Assembly: GCA_026770025.1 (NCBI GenBank)
Contig: JAMXDE010000009.1
Location: forward strand, 1,959,001-2,023,000
Direction: 5' to 3'
Source: Craspedostauros australis
Taxonomy: Eukaryota; Bacillariophyta; Bacillariophyceae; Mastogloiales; Achnanthaceae
Length of the DNA: 64,000 bases
The position numbers and the translations under genes were made by a program. Under the pieces are notes generated by a model, which saw only the letters and a program-made list of their open reading frames with translations, ran no database searches and was not told where the DNA came from. Within the stretch, counting starts at the first letter, position 1. Each line of letters begins with the position of its first letter. Shown here piece by piece: positions 1 to 10,176 of this stretch.

Positions 1-527
1 TGACGAAGGATAATCCGGTCTTTATGTATTAACAAGACTACGATATATGCGACAACTGGTGTGGTGGTAGTATATGGTATATTAGATTGGTTGAGTGAAG
101 CGTCGTATTGGAGGTTGAATTCGTGGATGCGTCAATCCTCTCTAGACATACACGGCTCAGCGTAGACTGATTTGTGAGTCGAAGCAATCAATTCCAACCG
201 TTGCTCGCGATGATTTTTCGGCGTCAACAATGACCAAAACTGGCGATGCCGTGTGGAGGCAGTCCAACAAGAAGCCAAACAACACAATCTTGTCATTGCA
301 GTGTCTTGCCCATCATCACATGGTGACTTGCATCCAAGAACAGCAACAGGAGAGAAGAAGCATAGCACAGCACAACAAGCATTGATACAGCGAATTCCCA
401 ATGTAAGTGGCGTTCATGGCGTAACATTTGATTGATAGGAAGCGCATTCTCCATCTCACACACTCATTGCATTCCATCACTTCATTATTATTATTATTAT
501 ATTCCATTGCAACACAACATCAGCAAC
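1..527. other. Intergenic, no gene seen
   Basis: No reading frame here has plausible coding character. A short ATT microsatellite at about 483-500 lies just upstream of the auxilin start. The stretch presumably holds the promoter and 5' leader of that gene. Confidence 0.5.
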
Positions 528-2201
528 ATGTCTCGAGCCAACAAGACCATCCTGGTGCTGTACCGCATCGTGAACTCGGAATCGGACAGCTCCGATCCGC
601 TGTTCAATTGCTTCCACATGCCATTTGGCAATGGTCCGACCCTTGCGACGGTGAAGCAGTGAGTTCGTTGTTTATAATGAGTTGTTTGTGATCTTTGTGG
701 TTGCTTGTTTGGCGCGAAAGTTTGCTTGCTGTGGGTGCTTCTGCTTTCATCCTCACCCATCAACCTACCAACCTACCAACTCACTCATCAACTCTACTAA
801 TATTATATACTTTCACATACCATTACATATACCATTATATTCCATATTATATTGTATTCTATCACACGCCTACTCAGATACTGCGCCGCCGCTCATTCTT
901 TGAGCCATCTGGGACCCGAGGGATACCACTGGCGCGTGCTCGTGGAGGACAAGGTCGCGGCCGGTGCGGACCGCACCTACAGCTGGTGGGATGTGCAGGA
1001 CTCCAATGCCAAGCTGCCCGTCAAGGAGTCGTCGCAGTACGACTTGCGCAAGCTGCTGTTCCCGCCACCCAAAGCGACGTCCTCCACGGACACGGCGACG
1101 AAGGCCGCGAAGGGCGCCTTCAAGATGATGGGCAAGGCCGTGGCGGCCGTCGCCGGCGAGGATACTTCGGGTGCCGATCATGGACCACCCGTCGCGGTGC
1201 TCACATTCAAGCTGTTGGATCTGGTGCGCATCAACGATGATTTCAACTTGAAGCATGGTGGTCATGCGGTCGAGATGCCCACGACGCCCGTCTCGCGTCG
1301 CTCACAGCCAGCGGCGCGACCAGCTGCCCGACCACAGCCAGCTGCTCGGCCACAACCAGCGCCGCAACCACAGCGTCCGGCGTATCCGCCGCAGCAACAA
1401 CAAAAGCAGGCCTACCGAGCTTCTGCTCCGGCACCGCAGCGACAGCCAGCGCGACCAGCGAATCAACCAGAACCATCGTTGATGGACTTCGGCGCCGCGC
1501 CCGCATCAGCGGCCCACAACCGCGTGCTGCACCACACGACATCGTCCCCGGCATCCTTCCATGCCAACGAAACGCGCGCCGAAAAGTTGAAGCGAGAATA
1601 TGCCAAAAAGAAGCAGAGCGCGAACCGTGTCTGGGACGACGTGGATCAACGATGGGTCGAGGTCAAGCCCGGCGCCTCGTTGGGATCCAAATCGGCGCCG
1701 CCCGGTGCCATGAATAACGCCAATAAGAAGAAGGAGAAGGGCATCTCGCTCGATCCCACAAACGCCGTCGGCAAGAGCGCCAACGTCCAGGCCGCCGTCC
1801 ATAAGCGCGTCAGCGACATGAAGAAATCGCAGCAGAAGGCATTGCAGGAGGTGCGCCAACGCGAGGCCGCCAAGAAGAAGGCCGAAGACGAGGAAGACGT
1901 CGCGCGCAAGCAGCTCGAACCCAAGATCAAGGCGTGGAGCGAAGAGCACGGTAAGAAGAAGCAGCTGCGCGCCTTGCTCGCCTCGTTGCACGTCGTCTTG
2001 TGGCCTGGCACGAAGTGGAAGCAGATCAGCATCGGCGACGTCTTGAATGACAGCAAGGTCAAGCGGTTCTACCATAAGGCGACGCTCGTCGTGCATCCCG
2101 ATAAGACGGGACATCTGCCGGCCGATCAGCGGTTCTTGGCCAAGCGTATCTTCGACGCCTTGACGCAGGCCAAGACCGACTTTGATAATGGCGCGAAGTA
2201 G
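528..2201 (+). CDS. Auxilin-like J-domain protein (clathrin uncoating cofactor)
   Basis: Two exons, 528-658 and 878-2201, with a 219-bp GT-AG intron (donor GTGAGT, acceptor CTCAG), give 484 aa. Splicing joins the codon CA|A and keeps the frame. Residues 1 to about 105 form a folded-looking N-terminal region with aromatic patches (GYHWRV, YSWWDV). Residues about 140-230 are rich in Pro, Gln and Ala. A basic helical stretch (about 270-400) leads to a C-terminal J domain with HPDK at residues 450-453, preceded by LHVVLWPGTKW, a sequence typical of auxilin and cyclin-G-associated kinase. In that family the terminal J domain recruits Hsc70 to strip clathrin coats from vesicles. No PTEN-like or kinase domain is present, as in plant and yeast auxilins. 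The intron model is strong because exon 2 alone lacks a credible start. The N-terminal domain is not assigned. Confidence 0.88.
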
Positions 2202-2631
2202 GCAGGTGGGCGTGAGCGGTCACATAGTCGTAGGTGCTCTAGACAGCAGTCAACGTGAAGAATCTTGCATTGCAGCAAATCATTGATTCATGTGCTGGAT
2301 GCTTGTGTTATGCTCTAGTCTGTAAGTGTGTCAGTAAGACGTACTCGTAGAGTACAGTTGAGTGTCCGCTCATTCATGGTTGCGATGTTGCCTGCCGGTT
2401 GGGAACTGTGGTTGTGGCAAAGTCTTGGCCATGAGAAGGGATCTTCCACAGAAGGATTCAGACATCACGAAGATGAGATGTGACATTCACGCTCAGACAC
2501 GCAAGTGTCATTTATTGTCCTCAAATGAAGCCTTGACAGCAATGACAGAGTCATTCATCACAACAATCACAACCAGCATAGGTACACACATCACATATCA
2601 CACATCACACACCAATCAACGTAACATAACC
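2202..2631. other. Intergenic / promoter of the acyltransferase
   Basis: No separate gene is seen. An open frame continuing upstream from the acyltransferase has little coding character. A CACATCACA-type short repeat at about 2585-2615 precedes the start codon. Confidence 0.5.
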
Positions 2632-3669
2632 ATGGACCTCTCCACATGCCAATTCAGCCCACCGTCGTTGGAAGCATGGACCACGGCAGTCCTGGCACAC
2701 GCCGGTTGCTGCGTGCTGGGTGGATTGCCATGCGCTGTGCTGCTATTTTACAGCCCGCATCGCAAATACCTCGGCCCTCCTCTCGGTGTCGTCGTCGCGC
2801 TGTCCATCCTGCTGATCGTGCGGCACAACGACAGCGTGCCGTGGATGGTCGCCTTCCTCGCCGCGACATTCGCATTCTCCACGTTCTTCAAATGCATCGC
2901 GCACGAGCATCCGCCTGGCGCCGACGCCGATCTGGAGTCCTGGATCTACTGGTTCGTCATGATGCCGGAACCGGACTTTGCCAAAGGCAAGCTGCGGCGC
3001 ACGACGTGGACCAACTTTGCGACGTTGCTGCGATGCTTCGCCCTCAAGATCGTTGGATTATCGATGCTGCTGAGTCTCCTGCGCGCGCAGCTGCAACATC
3101 GCATCGAAGCCTATCTCCACATCTGGTTGATCTACCTGTGGGCATCCTTCTGTCTCGACTTTTCCCAAATCGGCTGCACGATCGCCACGCGCGGTATCCA
3201 AATGCAATCGGGATTCCGCAATCCGCTCCTCGAAAGCCGATGCCTCAAGGATCTGTGGGGCGAACGATGGAATCTGCCCGTGCACGTCCTGCTCAAACGC
3301 GCCATTTACAAACCCGCGATGCGCGCCACGCAGAGTCCCATCGTGGCCGTGTTGTGCACCTTCATCGTGTCGGGGGGTCTGCATGAGTACAACTTTGCGG
3401 TGCACAATCATGCCGCTTACCAACCTGGTCTGGCCATGACATTCTTCGTGACGATGGGGATCCTCATGATCGTGGAAGATGCGGTGTGGGCATTGGCGTG
3501 TCCGGCAAGCATGCAGGCGGTGTTGCGCAAGACGCCGTCGATCGTGATTTCGATCGGCGTCACCGTCTTCGTTTCGTTTCTGTCGGAGCGGTGGTTCATG
3601 CGGAGTTGGTTGGAAGCTGGCTTCGTTGAGGTCATTGCGGAGTTGATGCCGACTTGGGAATGCGGGTAA
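2632..3669 (+). CDS. Wax synthase-type MBOAT acyltransferase
   Basis: The protein is 345 aa with about seven or eight hydrophobic segments, so it is an integral membrane protein, probably of the ER. Two features place it in the wax-synthase-like branch of the MBOAT fold: LKDLWGERWN at about residues 205-214, and SGGLHEY with the likely catalytic histidine at residue 251. Family members transfer an acyl group from acyl-CoA to a fatty alcohol, sterol or diacylglycerol. The real substrate cannot be read from sequence. The frame stays open upstream to 2362, but that part is Thr/His-rich, has no signal and reads like leader DNA, so the start in the context ACCATGG at 2632 is chosen. The gene has no visible intron. 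Confidence 0.82.
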   Translation: MDLSTCQFSPPSLEAWTTAVLAHAGCCVLGGLPCAVLLFYSPHRKYLGPPLGVVVALSILLIVRHNDSVPWMVAFLAATFAFSTFFKCIAHEHPPGADADLESWIYWFVMMPEPDFAKGKLRRTTWTNFATLLRCFALKIVGLSMLLSLLRAQLQHRIEAYLHIWLIYLWASFCLDFSQIGCTIATRGIQMQSGFRNPLLESRCLKDLWGERWNLPVHVLLKRAIYKPAMRATQSPIVAVLCTFIVSGGLHEYNFAVHNHAAYQPGLAMTFFVTMGILMIVEDAVWALACPASMQAVLRKTPSIVISIGVTVFVSFLSERWFMRSWLEAGFVEVIAELMPTWECG

Positions 3670-3857
3670 GGTGAATGCCATGGACTAGTCCGTACAGAGC
3701 AGACTCGAGTAGAATGTCATAATTAGAATAAGTGTGGTGGACCAGTTGAGATGGCTGGTACTCCCGCGCTGATCAATACCGTGGCGCACATAGCAGAGCA
3801 ATAGTATGTAGAGTATGGTAGAGGTATGGTAGACGTATGGCAGAGTACATACATACG

Positions 3858-4937
3858 TTACAACCGCGGCTGCGCCAGCAACCCCCCGATGAGACCAAAC
3901 AGCATGAAGTAGATGCTCTTCTTGACCAGCGACTGTTGCTCGTCGAGAGACGCAAAACACGCCTTGATGGACGCGACGGCCGCCGCAGACCAACCAAACG
4001 AGAACCATGGACCTCCTGCGAACATGGCACGGTACGTCGGTGTTACCAACACGGCCAACGTCCCCAACACCATGCTCATGCTGATGCACCGCGCGACTTG
4101 CACGCCCAACACCAACGGGATCGTGCTCTTCTCACCGTGATCCATGTCGACATCTTGCGTATCCTTCAGTATTTCACGCGCCGTCCCAATGGCGAAGCCC
4201 GTCATGGCCATGCGATACAACTGATAATGCATGCTGCGTGTCACCAACGTCGCTGCGATCAACGGTGAGATGCACAACCATCCGACGATGAGATTCTTGA
4301 TGAGGAATAGCCTCTGCCATCCGCCGGCGGCATACAGCGCCATCCACAGCAAATTGGATGCGCTCCATGCTGCGAATGGAAGATTGACGCCGCCCGCTGC
4401 GATCACAAGCGATGCAAGCGACAAACTTCGCGCGTATCGCCATGCGTCGCGCACGGAGATTCGTCCCGACGCGATGGGACGATGTTGTTTGAACAATGCA
4501 TCCATGTGAGCATCGGCGCAATCGTTCATGACCATCCCGGCACCGTACGCAATGTAGATGGACAGCGCGGCGCAGCTGTCTTGGAGGGGATGCAGCGTCG
4601 GAGAAATCACGAGGCGGCCCACGACGAAGGCACCGACGGCTTGCACGATCGTGATGGGACGCAAGATTTGCCAGTAGAGACGCAGCGGATGCATGTTGGT
4701 GTCGCTGTTGTCGTGTGTGGATGCCTGGCGGTGTTGTTGACGTTGGAAGGAAGGCGGCGATCTCGTGCGCACTGTGGATGGGGTGATCACGTTGCCTCGC
4801 GATGATGCCAATGATCCGACACCGAACGATTCCACGAGCAACGTTGTGGAGTGAACGCACAGAAGAAGGAGCAGCACGAGACTACTGCGAGTACGAATGC
4901 ATCTCATCTGGCTTGATCTCGCACTTCTGCGCGTCAT
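3858..4937 (-). CDS. UbiA-family prenyltransferase, probably plastid-targeted
   Basis: From the start at 4937 the protein is 359 aa; a start at 4907 would drop ten residues and is equally good. It opens with a basic stretch and a leucine-rich ER signal (LVLLLLLCVHS), then VESFG, which resembles the ASAFAP-type plastid import motif of secondary plastids. Both aspartate-rich motifs of UbiA enzymes are present: NDCADAHMD at residues 138-146 and DTQDVDMDHGEKS from 259. These bind the Mg-diphosphate of the prenyl donor. Seven or more hydrophobic segments follow. Such enzymes attach prenyl chains in plastid quinone, tocopherol, chlorophyll or archaeal-type lipid pathways; which acceptor is used here is unresolved. 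The gene diverges from homoserine dehydrogenase across about 490 bp. An in-frame extension up to 5129 is low complexity and was rejected. Confidence 0.85.
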   Translation of the reverse strand: MTRRSARSSQMRCIRTRSSLVLLLLLCVHSTTLLVESFGVGSLASSRGNVITPSTVRTRSPPSFQRQQHRQASTHDNSDTNMHPLRLYWQILRPITIVQAVGAFVVGRLVISPTLHPLQDSCAALSIYIAYGAGMVMNDCADAHMDALFKQHRPIASGRISVRDAWRYARSLSLASLVIAAGGVNLPFAAWSASNLLWMALYAAGGWQRLFLIKNLIVGWLCISPLIAATLVTRSMHYQLYRMAMTGFAIGTAREILKDTQDVDMDHGEKSTIPLVLGVQVARCISMSMVLGTLAVLVTPTYRAMFAGGPWFSFGWSAAAVASIKACFASLDEQQSLVKKSIYFMLFGLIGGLLAQPRL

Positions 4938-5086
4938 TATAGCTGCGTCAAACAATGATGATGATGATGATGATGGAATGGCTATTGGGTATAGCCATTG
5001 AAGATGGTCATGTTGCCATCGGAGACTTGCTCTCATCTCGATCTTTCTCTTGGTAACATCACTGATGAGAGTCGTCTTGTTTGAAG

Positions 5087-5094
5087 TGACGTCA
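5087..5094. promoter_or_regulatory. CRE-like palindrome TGACGTCA
   Basis: This 8-bp palindrome sits in the divergent UbiA/homoserine dehydrogenase promoter, 343 bp before one start codon and 150 bp before the other. TGACGT-type elements bound by bZIP factors are known from CO2- and light-responsive diatom promoters. Function here is inferred from the motif alone. Confidence 0.35.
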
Positions 5095-5206
5095 CGTTCG
5101 GGATTCACGGATCTTTTCGCCCCAAACACGAATCGTTTTGGGTCGAACGACTCTTTGATTCGCCGTCGCGCAAGTCGCGCTGTGCACCTCCCTCCATCGA
5201 ACTTCT

Positions 5207-5305
5207 TTGATGATCATCCATCCATCCATCCTCCCAGTCGTGTCACTCAACATGAGCATCCATCCTTCCACCCATCTATCCACCCACCCATCCATCTATC
5301 CACCT
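5207..5305. repeat. CATC/CCATC microsatellite
   Basis: An imperfect tetranucleotide and pentanucleotide run on the + strand, just upstream of homoserine dehydrogenase. Confidence 0.8.
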
Positions 5306-5429
5306 GATCCTCCATCACATCAAAGAACAAGTGTCTTGCACCAATCGCTGGTTCAGCTTCCATCCATTTGCTTCATTCATTCATTCATTCAACCATTCAC
5401 TCATTCTTTTGACTCCCAACGACAGAACA

Positions 5430-6725
5430 ATGACAGGTGATGGCCCATTCCGCATTGGCATGATCGGTGCCGGCACCGTCGGCGGAGGCGTCTACGAACT
5501 CATCATGGACCGGTTGCGTAGCGCAACGCCACAACAGCGACCCATCCTCATCACGAAGATCTGCGTGCGCGACCTCGACAAACCGCGATCCTTCACGATC
5601 GATGAGGCCGTGACAACGATGACGACCGACGTCGATTCCATCTTGCACGACGAGGCGATCGACATGATCGTCGAAGTCATGGGCGGCACGCGTCTGGCCA
5701 AGGACATCGTGTTTTCGGCCCTGCGATCGAAGAAGCACGTCGTGACGGCCAACAAGGCGCTCATTGCGGAACATATGACAGAGTTGGAACAGCTGCTGCC
5801 AGCCGACGTCGCCTTCGGATACGAGGCCGCCGTGTGCGGTGGCATTCCCATCATCCGGACGCTGCAGCAGGCGTATGTCGGCGATATCGTGGAATCGATT
5901 CAAGGCATCTGCAACGGCACGACGAATTACATGCTGTCCAAGTTGGAGAAGGGCGACGTCGCCTACGACGACGTCCTCAAGGAAGCCCAGGATTTGGGAT
6001 ACGCCGAGGCCGATCCCACCGCCGACGTCGAAGGCCACGATGTGCGCGCCAAGATCGCCATTCTGGCCAAGCTCGCGTTCGGCGTGTCCATCGAGGATTT
6101 GCACGATATTCCATGTCACGGCATCTCCCAATTGACGCGCGTCGATTTCGCCTTCGCCAAGTCGATGGGCTGCACGATCAAATTGTTGGGCACCGCGGAA
6201 CGGTCGACGGCGCTGTCGGTCTACGTCAGCGCCTGCATCGTGCCGTCGTCGCACGTGCTGGCCTCGATCGGTTCCAACGGCAACGGCGTGGCCGTGAAGT
6301 CCGCCAATATGGGACAGTGCTGTTACATGGGACCCGGTGCGGGGCGCTTTGCGACGGCCAACAGCGTCGTGGCAGATATTTGCCGAATGGCCCACGAGGC
6401 GCCGTCGCCGGCGTTTCCCAAACCATCCACGATCGCGACCGCCATCGATCACGACTTCGTGCACTACTTTTACGTCCGCATTCCATGCGCCGCGCAAATC
6501 GCACAGAGCGGCAACACGACGGGCGTGATCGCCAAAGTCGAGGAGATTGCGAGGTCGCATGGCATTTCCGTTGCTACCGTGTCCAAGGATCATCCTGGCA
6601 ACGTCTGTCTCACGACGGCCAGCGAATGCAGCTACTCCCAAATCAGGCAGCTTTGCGCGGCCTTCCAAAGCGAGAGCTATTGCGTCGGGGATTGCGTCTT
6701 TCTTCCCGTTTTGGGAGCGCAGTAG
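5430..6725 (+). CDS. Homoserine dehydrogenase with C-terminal ACT domain
   Basis: This 431-aa protein reduces aspartate semialdehyde to homoserine, the branch point to threonine, methionine and isoleucine. The N-terminal Rossmann motif GAGTVGGGV lies at residues 13-21. CNGTTNYML and the family signature LGYAEADPTADVEGHD with its conserved Asp and Lys residues follow in the middle. The last about 80 residues (from HYFYVRIP) look like an ACT regulatory domain, as in bacterial monofunctional enzymes, where threonine often inhibits. It is not fused to aspartate kinase, unlike the plant enzyme. The start at 5430 puts the Rossmann strand close to the N terminus. An in-frame extension to 5331 (Phe/His-rich) is a weaker possibility and gives no clear transit peptide. 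A long open frame on the opposite strand is a codon-bias shadow. Confidence 0.95.
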   Translation: MTGDGPFRIGMIGAGTVGGGVYELIMDRLRSATPQQRPILITKICVRDLDKPRSFTIDEAVTTMTTDVDSILHDEAIDMIVEVMGGTRLAKDIVFSALRSKKHVVTANKALIAEHMTELEQLLPADVAFGYEAAVCGGIPIIRTLQQAYVGDIVESIQGICNGTTNYMLSKLEKGDVAYDDVLKEAQDLGYAEADPTADVEGHDVRAKIAILAKLAFGVSIEDLHDIPCHGISQLTRVDFAFAKSMGCTIKLLGTAERSTALSVYVSACIVPSSHVLASIGSNGNGVAVKSANMGQCCYMGPGAGRFATANSVVADICRMAHEAPSPAFPKPSTIATAIDHDFVHYFYVRIPCAAQIAQSGNTTGVIAKVEEIARSHGISVATVSKDHPGNVCLTTASECSYSQIRQLCAAFQSESYCVGDCVFLPVLGAQ

Positions 6726-7119
6726 GTGAACTCTCATGGTGAAGTGTAGTGTAGTATTCTCTTACTCGTGCGCTCGTCCTTGTCATGCTTCGGTGATGTC
6801 AGTTTGCAGCTCGGATACGCGTACGGCTACGAGTTGCTCTGGTCCATACAAGGCTACTATAATCTAGACTAGACCTACCTCATCATTCATGACTCAACGA
6901 TTCACGAGTATCTACATCCACATCATTTTGGCGCCACCCAAACTCGATGTGTTGGATTCTGTCGGTTGTGCCACCACCAACACCATCATCATCCTTGTTT
7001 CTGTTGCCAAAGACACACGCGAGGTTGACGTTGGATCTCTTGCGACATCCACTGCACGTGCTTGCCACTTGCGTGATCCACCAGTGATACTCCAACTCCA
7101 ACAACTCCATCCATCGATC
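6726..7119. other. Intergenic between homoserine dehydrogenase and AFG2-like gene
   Basis: No gene is seen. The AFG2 frame stays open back to 6889, but the added residues have no recognisable domain, and the lysine-rich start MPKKKKK at 7120 looks natural. Confidence 0.45.
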
Positions 7120-10100
7120 ATGCCGAAAAAGAAGAAGAAGAGCCGCGACAATGGTCCACCACCTGCGGCTTCAGTGCCACCATCTCCCCAGGTTTCCGTG
7201 ACTGCGGCCGCATCGCCTGCCTTGCGCAAGCCATCGACGAAGTCGCCTGCGTCCAAGAAGGGATACACCAAACCATGGGACACCAGCAGCCCGCCATCGA
7301 CGGTTGACATGCTGCCACTCAAGCTGGTGCTGTCGTCGTCTTCTCCACTGCGCAGCACCCTCAAATTCAATCCCATCGTGGTGCTTTGCGACTCGGATGC
7401 CAGTCGATTGGATGTTGCGTCCGGCGATTGCGTGTTCTTGGTTTCTACAACGCAAAGCAGCGCAGCAATGCAAGTGACGAAGACAGCCTATGCCAAGGTG
7501 AAAGTCATTGCTGCGACTGGCAAGGCCATTGGGCACGCATCACCGCGATCGCAAGGCGCGGCACAGAAGAAGATCGCTGTCGGAACCTGCAACATCTTTC
7601 CCAAGTATTTGGCAGAAGCCATGTTGCCGCCCAGCGATGAGTTCGTTGCGCCATCCACTCCGTCCGCAGCAACATCACCAGCAACGACGCCCAATACACC
7701 GCCATCCAAGTCATCGTCCCGATTTTCATTTGCCAAAGGCGGTGGCGGTGATGCCATCATCTCACCATCCTCTGTCAACGTCACCGCAAAAAAGACCAAT
7801 GCGTACCAAATATGGATTGTACCGCGCGAATCCGCACAAGGCGATGTCCTTGCAGATCTCCTCTTGTCGTCAGCAGCAGCCCGCGTCCATGTTGACGACG
7901 CGATGCATTCCAACATGTCAGCAGCGATCAAACATCAAATGTTCCTGGCCTACACGCATGGATCGTGCCTTGCGCAAGGATACGCATTGAGACTCACACT
8001 GAATGGACGGCAATGGCAGTGCACGGTGGCGTCCGACGAACTGAAACCAAACGCGGATGTTTCAACGATCGAGAAACAATTTTCGAAGATGTCGCTCGAT
8101 GTGGGTGGCAGTGCGCTACTTGCGGCATTGAGAGATGCGATGCAGGATTCATGCGTCGCGCGCAAACTAAGACTATTGCAAATCACCAAATCGACAAAAT
8201 TCACATTCGAATCATCAACGAATGCCAAGAGCAGCAGACGCAATCAGTCAGCCCCGTCGACGCTTGCGACCGTCGCAGGATTGGACGCAACACTGGAAAA
8301 GATCTCCACAGTTCTCTCGCAGCCTCTGTTCCACGCCCACCTCTTCCAAGAACCGCTGCGACCGCCGCGAGGCGCACTGCTGTGCGGCTCCAGCGGAACT
8401 GGCAAAACAAGCTTGGCACGTCAGATCGTCCGCGATTTCCAAGCACAAAACGTCCACGTCGAATTCATCAACTGCACTTCGATCCAATCCGCCACAGGTC
8501 ACATGGGACAGGCCGAACAGAAGGTGGCGCAACTCTTTCGCGCAGCAGAAACACCGCGGCCCGGATGCGTCGGAGGCTTGATCGTGCTGGATGATATCCA
8601 TTTAATCTGCCCGCGCCGCAATGGCATGAATGCAGGCGCCGATCGATTGACGTCCACCATTTTGGCGTTGTTGGATGGAACGGATTCAAAAGAACAGCGC
8701 TCTGCGAGCAACCACAATGTCGTCGTGCTGGGGATCACGGCAAATCCCAATGCGTTGGATGCGGCGGTGCGACGTCCGGGACGGTTGGATGTCGAAATCG
8801 AAGTTCCCTTGCCCGATGAACCATCGCACCGCAGGGACATCCTGCAGCTGCACGTCCGATCCATGCCCCAGATCGAGTGCAACTATACGGATCCGGAATG
8901 GTTTGCATTGGCGGCATTGGGCAAAGGATTTACGGGAGCCGATTGCATGCTGGCCGTCAAGGAAGCCGTGCGAAATGCTGTGTTGCGGCAGCAGGAGGAG
9001 TGCAAGGATGATTCTGCACGCACTACCAACGGCGAGGGCCGCATCATCGTGCGCTGCAATTACCAAGACATGGAAAAGGGCATCCGCCGCACCAAACCGT
9101 CCGCCATCAAATCCATTTCGGTCGAAGTCCCGCAAGTCCACTGGTCTGCCATCGGCGGCATGGAGCAAGTCAAGAAGGAACTGCGCGAAGCCATCGAACT
9201 GCCCATGACACACGGTGCCTTGTTCCGCAGGTGGAACATCGCCGCGCCGCGTGGTGTGCTGCTGTACGGCCCGCCCGGTTGTTCCAAGACGCTGATGGCG
9301 CGCGCCTTGGCCACGGAAGGGCAGATGAACTTCCTGGCCGTGAAAGGACCGGAATTGCTGAGCAAATGGCTGGGCGAGAGCGAACGTGCCTTGGCCTCGT
9401 TGTTCCGACGCGCCCGCATGGCCAGCCCGGCCGTCATCTTCTTTGATGAGATCGATGCGATCGCATCAAAACGAGGCGGCGTCGGCAGCGATCGGTTGCT
9501 GTCGCAGTTGCTGACCGAGATGGACGGCGTGCAGCGGCAGGCCCGCGTCGTCGTGGTGGCAGCGACGAATCGTCCCGATCTGTTGGACAGCGCCCTGATG
9601 CGGCCGGGACGCATGGATCGCAAGATCTACGTGGGAGCGCCGGATGCACGCAGCCGTGTCGAGATCTTTCGCGTTGGTCTGCGAGGCAAGAGCTGCGCGG
9701 ATGGTATCGACGTGAGTGGTGTTGTGGTTGATGCCATTGTCTTTGCTGCGTTGGTCCATTGTTTCGTTTGTGCTCTGGTACTTTGACTCAGCTCCGTCAC
9801 TCACTCGACTCTCTCGCTCACCTTTCCTTCATTCATGATGCTTTGCATGGTGCTGGCGTCACCGCGCTGGTGGGACTAAACCTGTATTCGAATGCTGTCT
9901 CAATACCGCCTTTGATTCCCACAACACAATCGAAACCTTGTGACGATGCAGGTGGAGGCTCTGGCCCAGCACGAGCGAAGCCAAGGTCTTTCCGGTGCCG
10001 AAATCATTTCCGTTTGCCGCAACGCCGCCTTGTTGGCCTTGGAACAGCATCACGAAGGCGAAGACGATGATCCACGAATCAGCATGCGTCATCTGCTGAC

Positions 10101-10176
10101 GGCGCTGGACGACATCGATGGTCAAATCACGCCGGAGATGATCGCCTTTTACGATGGTTACCGTCAGCAAAACTGA
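7120..10176 (+). CDS. AFG2/Drg1/SPATA5-type tandem AAA ATPase
   Basis: Exons 7120-9711 and 9952-10176, joined at a codon boundary by a 240-bp GT-AG intron, give 938 aa. A Lys/Pro-rich tail precedes a Cdc48-N-like region (about 60-360) and two AAA modules. D1 has Walker A GSSGTGKT at residues 423-430 and a Walker B reading LIVLDDIH. D2 has Walker A GPPGCSKT at 717-724 and Walker B VIFFDEIDAIA, then ATNRPDLLDSALMRPGR. The cysteine and serine in the D2 P-loop are the signature separating AFG2/Drg1/SPATA5 from Cdc48. Yeast Drg1 releases Rlp24 from pre-60S ribosomes in the cytoplasm, and the same role is likely here. Without the intron the protein would lack the C-terminal helical part of D2 (LSGAEIISVCRNAALLA), so the splice is well supported. 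In D1 the usual catalytic Glu is Asp. Confidence 0.92.

Larger units (their letters stand above)
4938..5429. other. Shared divergent promoter region
   Basis: This lies between the starts of the UbiA gene (-) and homoserine dehydrogenase (+). It contains a perfect TGACGTCA palindrome at 5087-5094, a short ATG trinucleotide run near 4952-4972, and a CATC/CCATC microsatellite from about 5207 to 5305. Confidence 0.55.

Noticed and set aside
5207-5305. CATC run as a CRISPR-like array
   Set aside because: It is a simple microsatellite with no spacers, in a eukaryotic genome.
5397-6737. 446-codon open frame antisense to homoserine dehydrogenase
   Set aside because: It mirrors a well-supported gene; the Arg/Asp/His-rich translation is a shadow of the sense codon bias.
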